A stretch of 64,000 nt of DNA from Candidatus Heteroruminococcus faecigallinarum (lineage in GTDB: Bacteria > Bacillota > Clostridia > Oscillospirales > Ruminococcaceae), in the NCBI GenBank assembly GCA_904387055.1, contig CAJFKV010000006.1:1-64000 (forward strand). The letters are read 5' to 3'. Of this stretch, positions 29,458 through 37,744 are shown piece after piece (position 1 is the stretch's first letter; every line of letters starts with the position of its first letter). The translations under genes were made by a program, and so were the position numbers. The notes under the pieces are model-generated. The model worked only from the letters and a program-made list of their open reading frames with translations. It was not told where the DNA came from and did not search any database.

Positions 29458-30807
29458 TTACACCCCCAGCAGGTGGTGGGCGATGGAGAAATACACCACC
29501 AGGGACACTGCGTCCACAATGGTGGTGATGAGAGGGGCCGCCATGATGGCCGGATCAATCCGGAGGCTGCGGGCCACAATGGGCAGCACCCCGCCGATGG
29601 TCTTGGCCATGAGCACGGTCACCACCAGGCTCAGGGAGACGGTAAGGGCCATCATCTCCTGGCCGGGATAGGTAATCACCAGCCGCAGGTAGTTGACCGC
29701 CGCCAATACAACCCCCACCAGGAGGCTGACGCGGGTCTCCTTCCACAGCACCGCCAGCAGGTCCCGGGGACGGATCTCCCCCAGGGTCATCCCCCGGATC
29801 ACCAGGGTGGAGCTCTGGGAGCCGGCGTTGCCGCCGGTGTCGGTCAGCATGGGAATAAAGGTGACCAGCAGGGGCATGGCGGCAAAGGCCGCCTCGTATT
29901 TGGCCAGGATGGAGCCGGTCACCATCCCCGAGATCATCAGCACCAGCAGCCACACAATCCGCCGCCGGGCCAGCGTCACCACCCCGGTGCGCAGATAGGG
30001 ACGGTCGTCGGAAGGGGCCATGGCCGCCATCTTCTCAAAATCCTCGGTGGCCTCCTGTTCCAGCACCTCCACCGCGTCGTCCACCGTGACAATGCCCACC
30101 AGCCGGTTTTCCCGGTCCACCACCGGCAGGGAGAGAAGGTCGTAGCGGGAAAGAAGCTGGGCCACCTCTTCCTGTCCGTCGGTGGTAACCGCCCGGATCA
30201 CCTGCCGGTCCATCAGCGCCTCCACCAGCTGCTCGTCCCGGGCCAGCAGCAGCTCCCGCACCGAGACAACCCCCTCCAGCACCCGGCAGGGCCCGGTGAC
30301 ATAGCAGGTGTAGATGGTCTCCTTGTCCTGGCCGGTGCTGCGGATGTGAGCGATGGCCTGGGCCACCGTCATCCGGGCGGAAAGCTCGGTAAACTCCGCC
30401 GTCATGATGCTGCCGGCGGTCCCGTCCGGGTAACACAGGTACCGGTTGACCAGCTCCCTGGTCTGGGGGCTGGTGCCCTGGAGAATCCGCTTCACCACAT
30501 TGGCGGGCAGCTCCCCCAGCAGGTCCACCGCGTCATCCACCGCCAGCTCCTCCACCATCTGGGCCGCTTCCCCGTCGCTGAAGGAATCCACCAGGGTGCG
30601 GCCGGCCTCGGGGGCAAGCTGGGCAAACACGTCGGTGGCCAGGTCCTTGTCCAGCAGGCGGAAGACCAGCGGACGCTTCTCCTCCGGCAGCTGGTCCAAA
30701 AACGCGGCCGCATCCACCGGGTTCATCCCGTCCAGGCGCTTTTTCAGCTGGGGGAAGCACTTGCTCTCCAGCAGCTCCATCAGCTCGTTGTTCATCATCT
30801 TCTTCAT
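29458..30807 (-). CDS. mgtE: Magnesium transporter MgtE
   Basis: ELLESKCFPQLKKRLDGMNPVDAAAFLDQLPEEKRPLVFRLL, CBS domains, five TM C-terminus; start MKKMMNNE with GGAGG upstream. Confidence 0.93.
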   Translation of the reverse strand: MKKMMNNELMELLESKCFPQLKKRLDGMNPVDAAAFLDQLPEEKRPLVFRLLDKDLATDVFAQLAPEAGRTLVDSFSDGEAAQMVEELAVDDAVDLLGELPANVVKRILQGTSPQTRELVNRYLCYPDGTAGSIMTAEFTELSARMTVAQAIAHIRSTGQDKETIYTCYVTGPCRVLEGVVSVRELLLARDEQLVEALMDRQVIRAVTTDGQEEVAQLLSRYDLLSLPVVDRENRLVGIVTVDDAVEVLEQEATEDFEKMAAMAPSDDRPYLRTGVVTLARRRIVWLLVLMISGMVTGSILAKYEAAFAAMPLLVTFIPMLTDTGGNAGSQSSTLVIRGMTLGEIRPRDLLAVLWKETRVSLLVGVVLAAVNYLRLVITYPGQEMMALTVSLSLVVTVLMAKTIGGVLPIVARSLRIDPAIMAAPLITTIVDAVSLVVYFSIAHHLLGV

Positions 30808-30852
30808 TCTCGTTCCCTCCATTCTGTTTGGAATGGCCGGAAAACAGAGCGC

Positions 30853-30903
30853 AAAAAAACACGGCAGGCCGGACGGGGCTCTCCCCGCCGCACCTTCCGT
30901 GCA
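30853..30903 (-). terminator. Intrinsic terminator in mgtE leader (attenuator)
   Basis: Minus strand GCACGG...GGCGGGGAGAGCCCCGTC...CCGTG followed by TTTTTTT, about 45 nt before the mgtE start. Confidence 0.75.
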
Positions 30904-30968
30904 GCAACAAAACAGCGCCACCTCCCCCTTGGGAGACGGCCCTTTCCTCACAATCCGCCGATGGACGG

Positions 30969-31058
30969 TTAACGGAAAGACAGGCCAGCGTCAAAACGGC
31001 CCGGCTGCCGTGGCTGCAAGAACTGGTTCTGTTTTCGACTTCGGCCGTTGTCGCTCAC
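30969..31058 (-). CDS. Putative mgtE leader peptide (29 aa)
   Basis: AAGGAGG-8nt-GTG then SDNGRSRKQNQFLQPRQPGRFDAGLSFR stop TAA, upstream of the mgtE attenuator. Confidence 0.45.
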   Translation of the reverse strand: MSDNGRSRKQNQFLQPRQPGRFDAGLSFR

Positions 31059-31138
31059 CTGATTTCCCTCCTTATCAATTCATCTTCCCGCCCTGCATAG
31101 CAGGACACAGGACCAGGAGATTCTCTCTCCTTGGCTTT

Positions 31139-31167
31139 AGAATACCACAGGCGCGGGGGAAAAGCAA
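31139..31167 (-). promoter_or_regulatory. Promoter for mgtE transcript
   Basis: TTGCTT - 17 nt - TATTCT with TG extension on minus strand. Confidence 0.6.
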
Positions 31168-31190
31168 CCCAATTTTCCCGGTTTTTTCTC

Positions 31191-31255
31191 ATTTTCGGCA
31201 AAAAAACAGGGATTCCTGTCATTTTGGAATCCCTGCTCGTGTTTTTGCCGAAAAT
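31191..31255 (-). terminator. Terminator after the 2-oxoacid oxidoreductase operon, nested inverted repeat
   Basis: Inner CAGGGATTCC/GGAATCCCTG stem followed by TTTTTTT on minus strand; outer arms ATTTTCGGCAAAAA/TTTTTGCCGAAAAT. Confidence 0.85.
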
Positions 31256-31260
31256 CTCGT

Positions 31261-31797
31261 CTAACCTTCGTATTTCATCCCCATATCGATGGCCTTCAGG
31301 TTGCCGTCCAGCAGGTGGGCCTTCTTGGGAGGGATGGTCTTCTCCAGGGCCTTCTTCATGATATCATAGGAGACGAAGGAGGTCGTCTCCAGCATCTTGC
31401 CCATGAGGATCATGTTGGCCAGGCCCTCCAGGCCGTTGTCGGCAGCCAGCTTGGTGGCGGGCACCTCGTAGACCGAAATATCGGTGCGGGTGGTCTTCTT
31501 GGATACCAGGGTGCTGTCCACCAGCACCACGCCCCCGGGCACCACGCTGTCGATGAACTTGTCAAAGGACTGGACGTTCATCACCATCAGGATATCCGGA
31601 TTGAGAACCAGGGGGGAAGCCACCTGCTCGTCGGAGATGACCACGCTGCAGTTGGCGGTGCCGCCCCGCATCTCGGGGCCGTAGGAGGGCAGCCAGGAGA
31701 CCTCCTTGCCCTCCAGCAGGCCGGAGTAAGCCGCAATCTTGCCGGAGAACAGGATGCCCTGCCCGCCGAACCCGGCGAAAAGGATGTTCTTAGTCAT
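31261..31797 (-). CDS. 2-oxoacid:ferredoxin oxidoreductase, gamma subunit
   Basis: NILFAGFGGQGILFSGKIAAYSGLLEGKEVSWLPSYGPEMRGGTANCSVVIS. Confidence 0.9.
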   Translation of the reverse strand: MTKNILFAGFGGQGILFSGKIAAYSGLLEGKEVSWLPSYGPEMRGGTANCSVVISDEQVASPLVLNPDILMVMNVQSFDKFIDSVVPGGVVLVDSTLVSKKTTRTDISVYEVPATKLAADNGLEGLANMILMGKMLETTSFVSYDIMKKALEKTIPPKKAHLLDGNLKAIDMGMKYEG

Positions 31798-32551
31798 GGT
31801 GCTTAACCCCCTCTGCAGTCTTGTCCTTGTAGACGCCCAGCGGATAGTAGGGCATCATGTTGTCCCGCAGCCACTGGAGGGCTTCCACCGGGGTGAGGCC
31901 CCAGTTGGTGGGGCAGGCGGAGAGGACCTCCACGATGGAGAAGCCCTTCCCCTCAATCTGGGTCTGGAAGGCCTTCTTGATGGCCTCCTTGGCCTTCTTG
32001 ATGTTGGGGACGCTGTCCACCGACACCCGGGTGGCATAGGCCACGCCGTCCAGGGTGGAGAGCATTTCGCACACCCGCACCGGATAGCCGGCGGTATTGG
32101 TATCGCGGCCATAGGGGGTGGTCTGGGTCACCTGGCCGGGAAGGGTGGTGGGGGCCATCTGGCCGCCGGTCATGCCATAGATGGCATTGTTCACAAAGAT
32201 GATGGTGATGTTCTCGCCGCGGGTGGCGGAGTGAACCGTCTCGGCGGTGCCGATGGCAGCCAGGTCGCCGTCCCCCTGGTAGGTAAAGACCACGTTGGAG
32301 GGGATGGCCCGCTTGAGGCCGGTAGCCACCGCCGGGGCCCGGCCGTGGGGGGCCTCCACCATGTCGCAGGTGAAATAGTTGTATGCCATTACCGAGCAGC
32401 CCACCGGGCAGACGCCGACGGCATGGTCCTCTACGTTCAGCTCGGTGAGCGCCTCGGCCACCAGCTTATGAATGATGCCGTGGGTGCAGCCGGGGCAGTA
32501 GTGCATGGTTGCATCGGTCAAGGCCTTGGGCTTCTGATAGACGATTGCCAT
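31790..32551 (-). CDS. 2-oxoacid:ferredoxin oxidoreductase, beta (TPP-binding) subunit
   Basis: HYCPGCTHGIIHKLVAEAL...YQGDGDLAAIGTAETVHSATRGENITIIFVNNAIYGMTGGQMAPTTLPGQ. Confidence 0.92.
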   Translation of the reverse strand: MAIVYQKPKALTDATMHYCPGCTHGIIHKLVAEALTELNVEDHAVGVCPVGCSVMAYNYFTCDMVEAPHGRAPAVATGLKRAIPSNVVFTYQGDGDLAAIGTAETVHSATRGENITIIFVNNAIYGMTGGQMAPTTLPGQVTQTTPYGRDTNTAGYPVRVCEMLSTLDGVAYATRVSVDSVPNIKKAKEAIKKAFQTQIEGKGFSIVEVLSACPTNWGLTPVEALQWLRDNMMPYYPLGVYKDKTAEGVKHHD

Positions 32552-33615
32552 TACTGAGCACCTCCCATGGATTTGATCTTCGCCAGGATCTCGGCGGGCG
32601 ACGGAATGATGCCGCCGGTCCGGCCATAGAAGTCCACCGGCTTGCGGCCGTTGACCACCAGGCGGACGTCGTCCACCATCTGGCCCATGCTCATCTCCAC
32701 CGCCAGGAACTTCTGGACCGACGGGTTCTGGCAGGCCTTCTCGATCCCCTTCTGGGGGAAGGGCCAAACGGTGATGGGCCGGATGAGCCCCGCCTTGATC
32801 CCCTCGGCGCGGGCGGCATTGATGGCGCTCTTGGCAATACGGGCGGTGGCGCCATAGGCGACAACCACGATCTCGGCGTCGTCGGTCAGGTACTCTTCTT
32901 CCCGGGCCTCGTTGGCCTTGACCAGCTCGTACCGTTCAAACCGCTCCCGCACCTTCTGCTCCAGCTCTTCCGGCTGCAGGTACAGGGAATTGATGATGTT
33001 GTGGGGCCGCTTGCCGCCGTGGCCGCAGGCCGCCCAGGGCTTCTCGATGGGATGGGGCTCCACCTCCGGGAAGGAAACCGGCTCCATCATCTGGCCCAGC
33101 AGGCCGTCGGCCAGGATCATGGCGGGCATGCGGTATTTGTCGGCCAGGTCAAAGGCGGTCATCACCGTGTCCACCATCTCCTGGACGGTGCTGGGGGCAA
33201 AGGCCAGCACATGGAGATCCCCATGGCCCATGGCGTGGGTGGCCTGCCAGTAGTCCGCCTGGGAGGGCTGGATGCCGCCCAGGCCGGGGCCGCCCCGCAT
33301 CACGTTGAGGATCAGGCAGGGCAGGTCGGACCCGGCGATGTAGGAGATACCCTCGCTCTTGAGGGAGATGCCCGGGGAAGAGGAGGAGGTCATGGCCCGC
33401 ACGCCGGCCGACGCGGCGCCCAGCACCATGTTGATGGCCGCCAGCTCCGACTCGGCCTGCAGGAAGGTGCCGCCGATCTTGGGCATTTTCTTGGACATAT
33501 AGGCCGATACCTCGGTCTGGGGGGTAATGGGATAGCCGAAGAAATGGCGGCAGCCGGCGCGGATCGCGGCCTCGGCCAGGGCTTCGTTTCCCTTCATCAA
33601 TACTCGTTCAGCCAT
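32551..33615 (-). CDS. 2-oxoacid:ferredoxin oxidoreductase, alpha subunit (VorB/KorA-type)
   Basis: MKGNEALAEAAIRAGCRHFFGYPITPQTEVSAYM...TSSSSPGISLKSEGISYIAGSDLPCLI. Confidence 0.92.
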   Translation of the reverse strand: MAERVLMKGNEALAEAAIRAGCRHFFGYPITPQTEVSAYMSKKMPKIGGTFLQAESELAAINMVLGAASAGVRAMTSSSSPGISLKSEGISYIAGSDLPCLILNVMRGGPGLGGIQPSQADYWQATHAMGHGDLHVLAFAPSTVQEMVDTVMTAFDLADKYRMPAMILADGLLGQMMEPVSFPEVEPHPIEKPWAACGHGGKRPHNIINSLYLQPEELEQKVRERFERYELVKANEAREEEYLTDDAEIVVVAYGATARIAKSAINAARAEGIKAGLIRPITVWPFPQKGIEKACQNPSVQKFLAVEMSMGQMVDDVRLVVNGRKPVDFYGRTGGIIPSPAEILAKIKSMGGAQ

Positions 33616-33625
33616 TCTCGTCACA

Positions 33626-33832
33626 CTACCTTTCCACAGTAATTGCGCTGTCGGGGCACATAATCCCGCACATGGCGCAGCCGATGCATTCCTCGGGCTT
33701 CACCACCTCCGCGGGGGAATATCCCTTCGCGTTCAGGCGGTCGGGGCTCAGACGAATGATCTTCTTGGGGCATACCGAGACGCACAGGCCGCAGCCCTTG
33801 CAGACGTTCTCGTTCACAGTCATTTTCGCCAA
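33626..33832 (-). CDS. 4Fe-4S ferredoxin-type subunit of the oxidoreductase
   Basis: 68 aa; VCKGCGLCVSVCPKK...ECIGCAMCGIMCPDSAI two CxxCxxCxxxC(P) clusters. Confidence 0.92.
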   Translation of the reverse strand: MAKMTVNENVCKGCGLCVSVCPKKIIRLSPDRLNAKGYSPAEVVKPEECIGCAMCGIMCPDSAITVER

Positions 33833-33863
33833 CGTGTTTACCTCCCTTTCTCTCGCCCTGGCG

Positions 33864-34541
33864 TTATCCTTCCCAGGGGAGCTTTACCTGGATGGACACC
33901 GGGTAGATCTCCCCCGCGCCTGGGTCAACTTGGTCCGCCAGCTCCCGGGGCGCCGTGGTGAACACCAGGGGCAGCCCGCTGCGGCGGCAAACTTCCCGGG
34001 CATAGGCCTGGGAAGCATCGATCAGTGCCGGATCGGTGGCCTGGCACAGGTGGGTGTTGTTCACAATGCCGGTCGCCTTGAGCCGGGCGGCCCGTTCAAT
34101 CTCCCGCAGCACCTCCACCGCGTCGGCCGGGTCGGCCACCAGGGGCCGGCTGTGGTTGATGACATAGAGGAAGGTGTACTCCCCCTGCTCCAGGATGGCC
34201 CGGGAATACCGGCCCACCGCCGCCGCCCCTGCGTCGTCGCCGCCCACGTCGATCACCACCTGACGGTCCCGCTGGCGGATTGCCCCGTCCAGGCGGGGGT
34301 TGACCACCGGCGCGTCCACATTGGTGCGGGCGAAGGGGGGCACAATCATCTCAATCCCCATTTCCTGGGCCTTGGGGCCGAAATCGGCCGACCGGAAATA
34401 GGGATTGACAATGTCCAGGTCACACAGGGCCACCTTCCTGCCCTCGGCAGCCAGATCGGCCGCCAGATTGATGGCCAGGTTGGTCTTGCCGCAGCCATAA
34501 TGGCCGGTGACCAGAATGATTCGACGCAGAGTTTCCAGCAT
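33864..34541 (-). CDS. SIMIBI/MinD-like P-loop ATPase in the oxidoreductase operon
   Basis: ILVTGHYGCGKTNLAINLAADLAAEGRKVALCDLDIVNPYFRSADF. Confidence 0.8.
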   Translation of the reverse strand: MLETLRRIILVTGHYGCGKTNLAINLAADLAAEGRKVALCDLDIVNPYFRSADFGPKAQEMGIEMIVPPFARTNVDAPVVNPRLDGAIRQRDRQVVIDVGGDDAGAAAVGRYSRAILEQGEYTFLYVINHSRPLVADPADAVEVLREIERAARLKATGIVNNTHLCQATDPALIDASQAYAREVCRRSGLPLVFTTAPRELADQVDPGAGEIYPVSIQVKLPWEG

Positions 34542-34591
34542 GTTTTTCTCCCAATCCTGCTCAATAACCGATGAGCACTGTGATTCATTTC

Positions 34592-34620
34592 ATTATACCA
34601 TGGCGGCCGGCCAGGCACAA
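34592..34620 (-). promoter_or_regulatory. Promoter of ATPase-2-oxoacid oxidoreductase operon
   Basis: TTGTGC - 17 nt - TATAAT with TGG extension on minus strand. Confidence 0.65.
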
Positions 34621-34672
34621 GCCGCCGGAAGATGACAATCCTTCCGATATTTCCCGCCCTGCCGCCGGATTT

Positions 34673-34710
34673 TTTGCCGATTTAGCCAATCATACTGATA
34701 AATCGGCAAA
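34673..34710. repeat. 12-bp perfect inverted repeat TTTGCCGATTTA-14nt-TAAATCGGCAAA
   Basis: Read directly; between acsB terminator and the oxidoreductase operon promoter. Confidence 0.85.
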
Positions 34711-34726
34711 TCTTCTTCCTATGGAA

Positions 34727-34759
34727 AACAGGCGGATCTCCCAATGAGATCCGCCTGTT
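34727..34759 (-). terminator. Terminator after acsB
   Basis: AACAGGCGGATCTC/GAGATCCGCCTGTT 14-bp stem followed by TT on minus strand. Confidence 0.8.
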
Positions 34760-34784
34760 GGCTTCCCCGGCTGGGGAAAGTCGA

Positions 34785-36917
34785 TTACATCATGGGATCC
34801 ATGCCCAGAGCGGGATGTCCCTTCTCGGTGAGGAACTCCATCAGGGTTTCCGGATCCTCGGCGATGGTCTCGTCGCCGATCATATCGCAGAAGTTGTCGA
34901 TGTCATACAGCTCCTTGGCGGTAGCGTTCAGCTTCTCGGCCACGCTCTCCTTCAGGGCCTTGGGCATCCAGACGATGCGGGCGACGCCGCCCTCCGCCTT
35001 CATGAACTTCTTGGACGCGATGAAGTGCTTGCCGTGGCCCATAAAGCCGGGGGTCTGGACGCCGCCGCCGGTCATGGAGGCCATCTCGGGGAAGGTCATG
35101 CCCAGGGGGGTCATGCCGGCATACTCCCGGTTGGCGATGATGACGCCGTTGGAGAAGGGCTCAATGCCGCAGATGCACTCGAAGCAGCCGCAGCTGGTCA
35201 TGGGATCCTCCATGATGGAGTAGAGGGAGACCTGCTCCAGGGCGCCCTGGGAGTACTTGCGGACCGCCTCGTTGACGTTGGTCCAGGTACCCAGCCGCTC
35301 GTCGATCACCCCATCCTTATGGATGATCTGGCAGGGACCGTTGGGATCCAGCTCGTTGGTGGCCTTGGCATCCAGCCAGGACACGGCGCCGCACAGGCCC
35401 AGCCGCTCGGGGGTCACCACGCAGACATGGGAGGGGGAGAAGGACTGGCAGAGGATGCAGGTGTAGAACACATCCACCGACTCGTCGGTGAGGGACATGA
35501 GCCGCTCGTCCCGGCGGTCATAGGCGGGGATGGCCACGCTGTGGCGCAGCTCGGTGCACTTCTCCGGATCGGTCACCACCGTCACCTGGCACTTGTCCAC
35601 CACCTTGTCGTAGTCGCTCTTGATCTTGGCATAGAGCACCTCGCCAAAGTGCTTGGCCCGCAGGCCGGCCTCATAGGCGGCCTTGCTGACCCGGATGCGG
35701 ATCATATCCCGCTGGCCGGTGTGCATGATGCCTTCCATGCAGTTGAGGTAGCTGTGGAACTTCCGCTCGAACACAGGCTCGAAGTCGCTCTGCATCGTCT
35801 TGCCGGCCACATCCACCAGGATGGCCATGCTGATCTTGGAGCCCACCTCGATCTGGTCGAAGTCGGGACCCACCAGCTCGATCTTGTGGTCCTCCACCTC
35901 GGCGAGCTCCTTGGTGCGCACCAGCTCGAAGCAGTCCACCCGGGAGCCGTCCACCTCCAGCTGCATATCGCCCCGGCGGATGATCTCTCCCTCGAAGGCG
36001 GTGGCGAAGGCGACAGGGATGTCGATCTTGGTCACCTTGATCTTGATGTCCCGGGCCTCCAGGGAGGTGTCATGCCACTGGTCCACATTCTCGTCGATGA
36101 TGAGGCTCTTGGGCACCCGGGAGATGTTGGTGGTCTCGTTGGTGATGACGGGGAAGCCCAGGGCGATAGCGCCGCCGCCGTAGGCCACGGTGGTGTCGTC
36201 CAGGGGGGTGTAGGCATTCACAAAGGCGTGGACGCGCTCCATGGTGTACTTGCACATGGCGTCGTAGTCACCGGCGGGAACGTTGCCGAAGATGAGGGCC
36301 GCCCGCAGGGCCACCGACACCGCATGGATGACGGCCGTCAGATCCTCGCCCAGAGGCACAATCCGCACCTTGAAGCCCATGTTCACCTTGGCCCGCTGGG
36401 CCTGCTGGATAATGCCGCCCACCAGGAAGACGATGATGCCGTCCGACTGGTAGCTCTTGATGAGGGCGGCCGCCTGCTCGTCGGAGGGAGCAGGCCCGAT
36501 GATGACCGCCACACCGGGGATGTCGCCGGTAACCAGGGGCACGCCCAGCTCACGGATCTCCGCGTCGGACAGATGGCCGTGGTAGGGGTTGGCATCGTAG
36601 CAGTTCTCATCCTTCACATACTTCAGGGTCTCGATTACCTCGGCACAGAGGGCGGCGCCGATGCCGGACGTAAAGACGTCGCTGGTGCGCTTGTCGTGCT
36701 TCAGCCAGCCCTTGATGGTGCCCATGGCCTCCTTCAGCTCGCCCAGGGTCTTGACCTTGGCGCCCGTAAAGGAGTAGTAGCAGGGCAGATTGTAAGCGGT
36801 GTTGGGCAGGGAGACCGCATAATCGGCCCCATGCTCCTCAATTGCGCTGTCAACAGCCTTGACAGCCTGCTCATATACTTCATCCGAGCCTTTGAAAACT
36901 CTCTCAAATAACGTCAC
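34785..36917 (-). CDS. acsB: CO-methylating acetyl-CoA synthase (ACS, CODH/ACS subunit)
   Basis: About 710 aa; LPCYYSFTGAKVKTLGEL...TSCGCFECICGIEPFSNGVIIANREY A-cluster region; GTG start after GGAGG. Confidence 0.95.
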   Translation of the reverse strand: MTLFERVFKGSDEVYEQAVKAVDSAIEEHGADYAVSLPNTAYNLPCYYSFTGAKVKTLGELKEAMGTIKGWLKHDKRTSDVFTSGIGAALCAEVIETLKYVKDENCYDANPYHGHLSDAEIRELGVPLVTGDIPGVAVIIGPAPSDEQAAALIKSYQSDGIIVFLVGGIIQQAQRAKVNMGFKVRIVPLGEDLTAVIHAVSVALRAALIFGNVPAGDYDAMCKYTMERVHAFVNAYTPLDDTTVAYGGGAIALGFPVITNETTNISRVPKSLIIDENVDQWHDTSLEARDIKIKVTKIDIPVAFATAFEGEIIRRGDMQLEVDGSRVDCFELVRTKELAEVEDHKIELVGPDFDQIEVGSKISMAILVDVAGKTMQSDFEPVFERKFHSYLNCMEGIMHTGQRDMIRIRVSKAAYEAGLRAKHFGEVLYAKIKSDYDKVVDKCQVTVVTDPEKCTELRHSVAIPAYDRRDERLMSLTDESVDVFYTCILCQSFSPSHVCVVTPERLGLCGAVSWLDAKATNELDPNGPCQIIHKDGVIDERLGTWTNVNEAVRKYSQGALEQVSLYSIMEDPMTSCGCFECICGIEPFSNGVIIANREYAGMTPLGMTFPEMASMTGGGVQTPGFMGHGKHFIASKKFMKAEGGVARIVWMPKALKESVAEKLNATAKELYDIDNFCDMIGDETIAEDPETLMEFLTEKGHPALGMDPMM

Positions 36918-36934
36918 GGTTGTACCTCCAAACA

Positions 36935-37711
36935 CTACTTTTCAGACTTGTCGATGCGCTCTTTAATCTGTCGGATCTCGTCAATGGCCGAGGGGCTGAA
37001 ATCATAGGGGGATTTCCCCTGCCGGTCCGCCTCGATCACCTCTTGGTTGTAGTGAACAAAGCCCAAAAGGTCCTGGGCGGGAATCCGCTGGCGGATATAG
37101 TCCTCATCCTCCGGGCCGCGGACCTTGTTGGCCACCACCCGGACCTGGTGAACCCCCAGGCCGGAGGCCAGCTCCTTGACCCGGTGATAGGTCTGGATGC
37201 TGCGGGCGCCCGGCTCGATGACCACCACAAACTGGTCCATATTGCCGGCCGTGCCCCGGCCCAGATGCTCCAGGCCCGCCTCCATGTCCATGATGACCAC
37301 GTCGTCGTTCTGGAGCACCAGGTGGGAGATGAGGCGCTTGAGGATCACATGCTCGGGGCAGACACAGCCGCTCCCGGCCACCTCCACCGTGCCCATCACC
37401 AGCAGCTTGACGCCGCCATGCTCCTTGGCATACCGCTGCGGAATGTCGTCCACCTTGGGATTGATCTTGAAAAACTTTCCAAAGTTCTCCTTGGAGGCGC
37501 CGGTGCGCTCGGCCACCAGGCTCTTCATCTCCGAGATGGGGGTGATGGCCGCCAGCTCCTCCTCCGAAAATCCCAGTGCCAGGCCCAGATTGGCATCCGG
37601 GTCCACATCGGCCGCCAAAACGCTGCGGCCTTCTTCCGCATATAGTCTGGCCAGAACCGCGGCGACGGTGGTTTTGCCCACCCCGCCTTTTCCGGTTACG
37701 GCGATCTTCAT
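36935..37711 (-). CDS. cooC: CODH nickel-insertion/maturation ATPase CooC/AcsF-like
   Basis: MKIAVTGKGGVGKTTVAAVLARLYAEEGRSVLAADVDPDANLGLALG...GSGCVCPEH CxC motif. Confidence 0.92.
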   Translation of the reverse strand: MKIAVTGKGGVGKTTVAAVLARLYAEEGRSVLAADVDPDANLGLALGFSEEELAAITPISEMKSLVAERTGASKENFGKFFKINPKVDDIPQRYAKEHGGVKLLVMGTVEVAGSGCVCPEHVILKRLISHLVLQNDDVVIMDMEAGLEHLGRGTAGNMDQFVVVIEPGARSIQTYHRVKELASGLGVHQVRVVANKVRGPEDEDYIRQRIPAQDLLGFVHYNQEVIEADRQGKSPYDFSPSAIDEIRQIKERIDKSEK

Positions 37712-37744
37712 GATTCTTTCCCCTTCCAAACCGTCTGTCCCAGG

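Noticed and set aside
30808-31133. Direct call of an M-box riboswitch before mgtE
   Set aside because: By-eye match to the M-box consensus was not convincing; reported only as an unresolved attenuator-type leader
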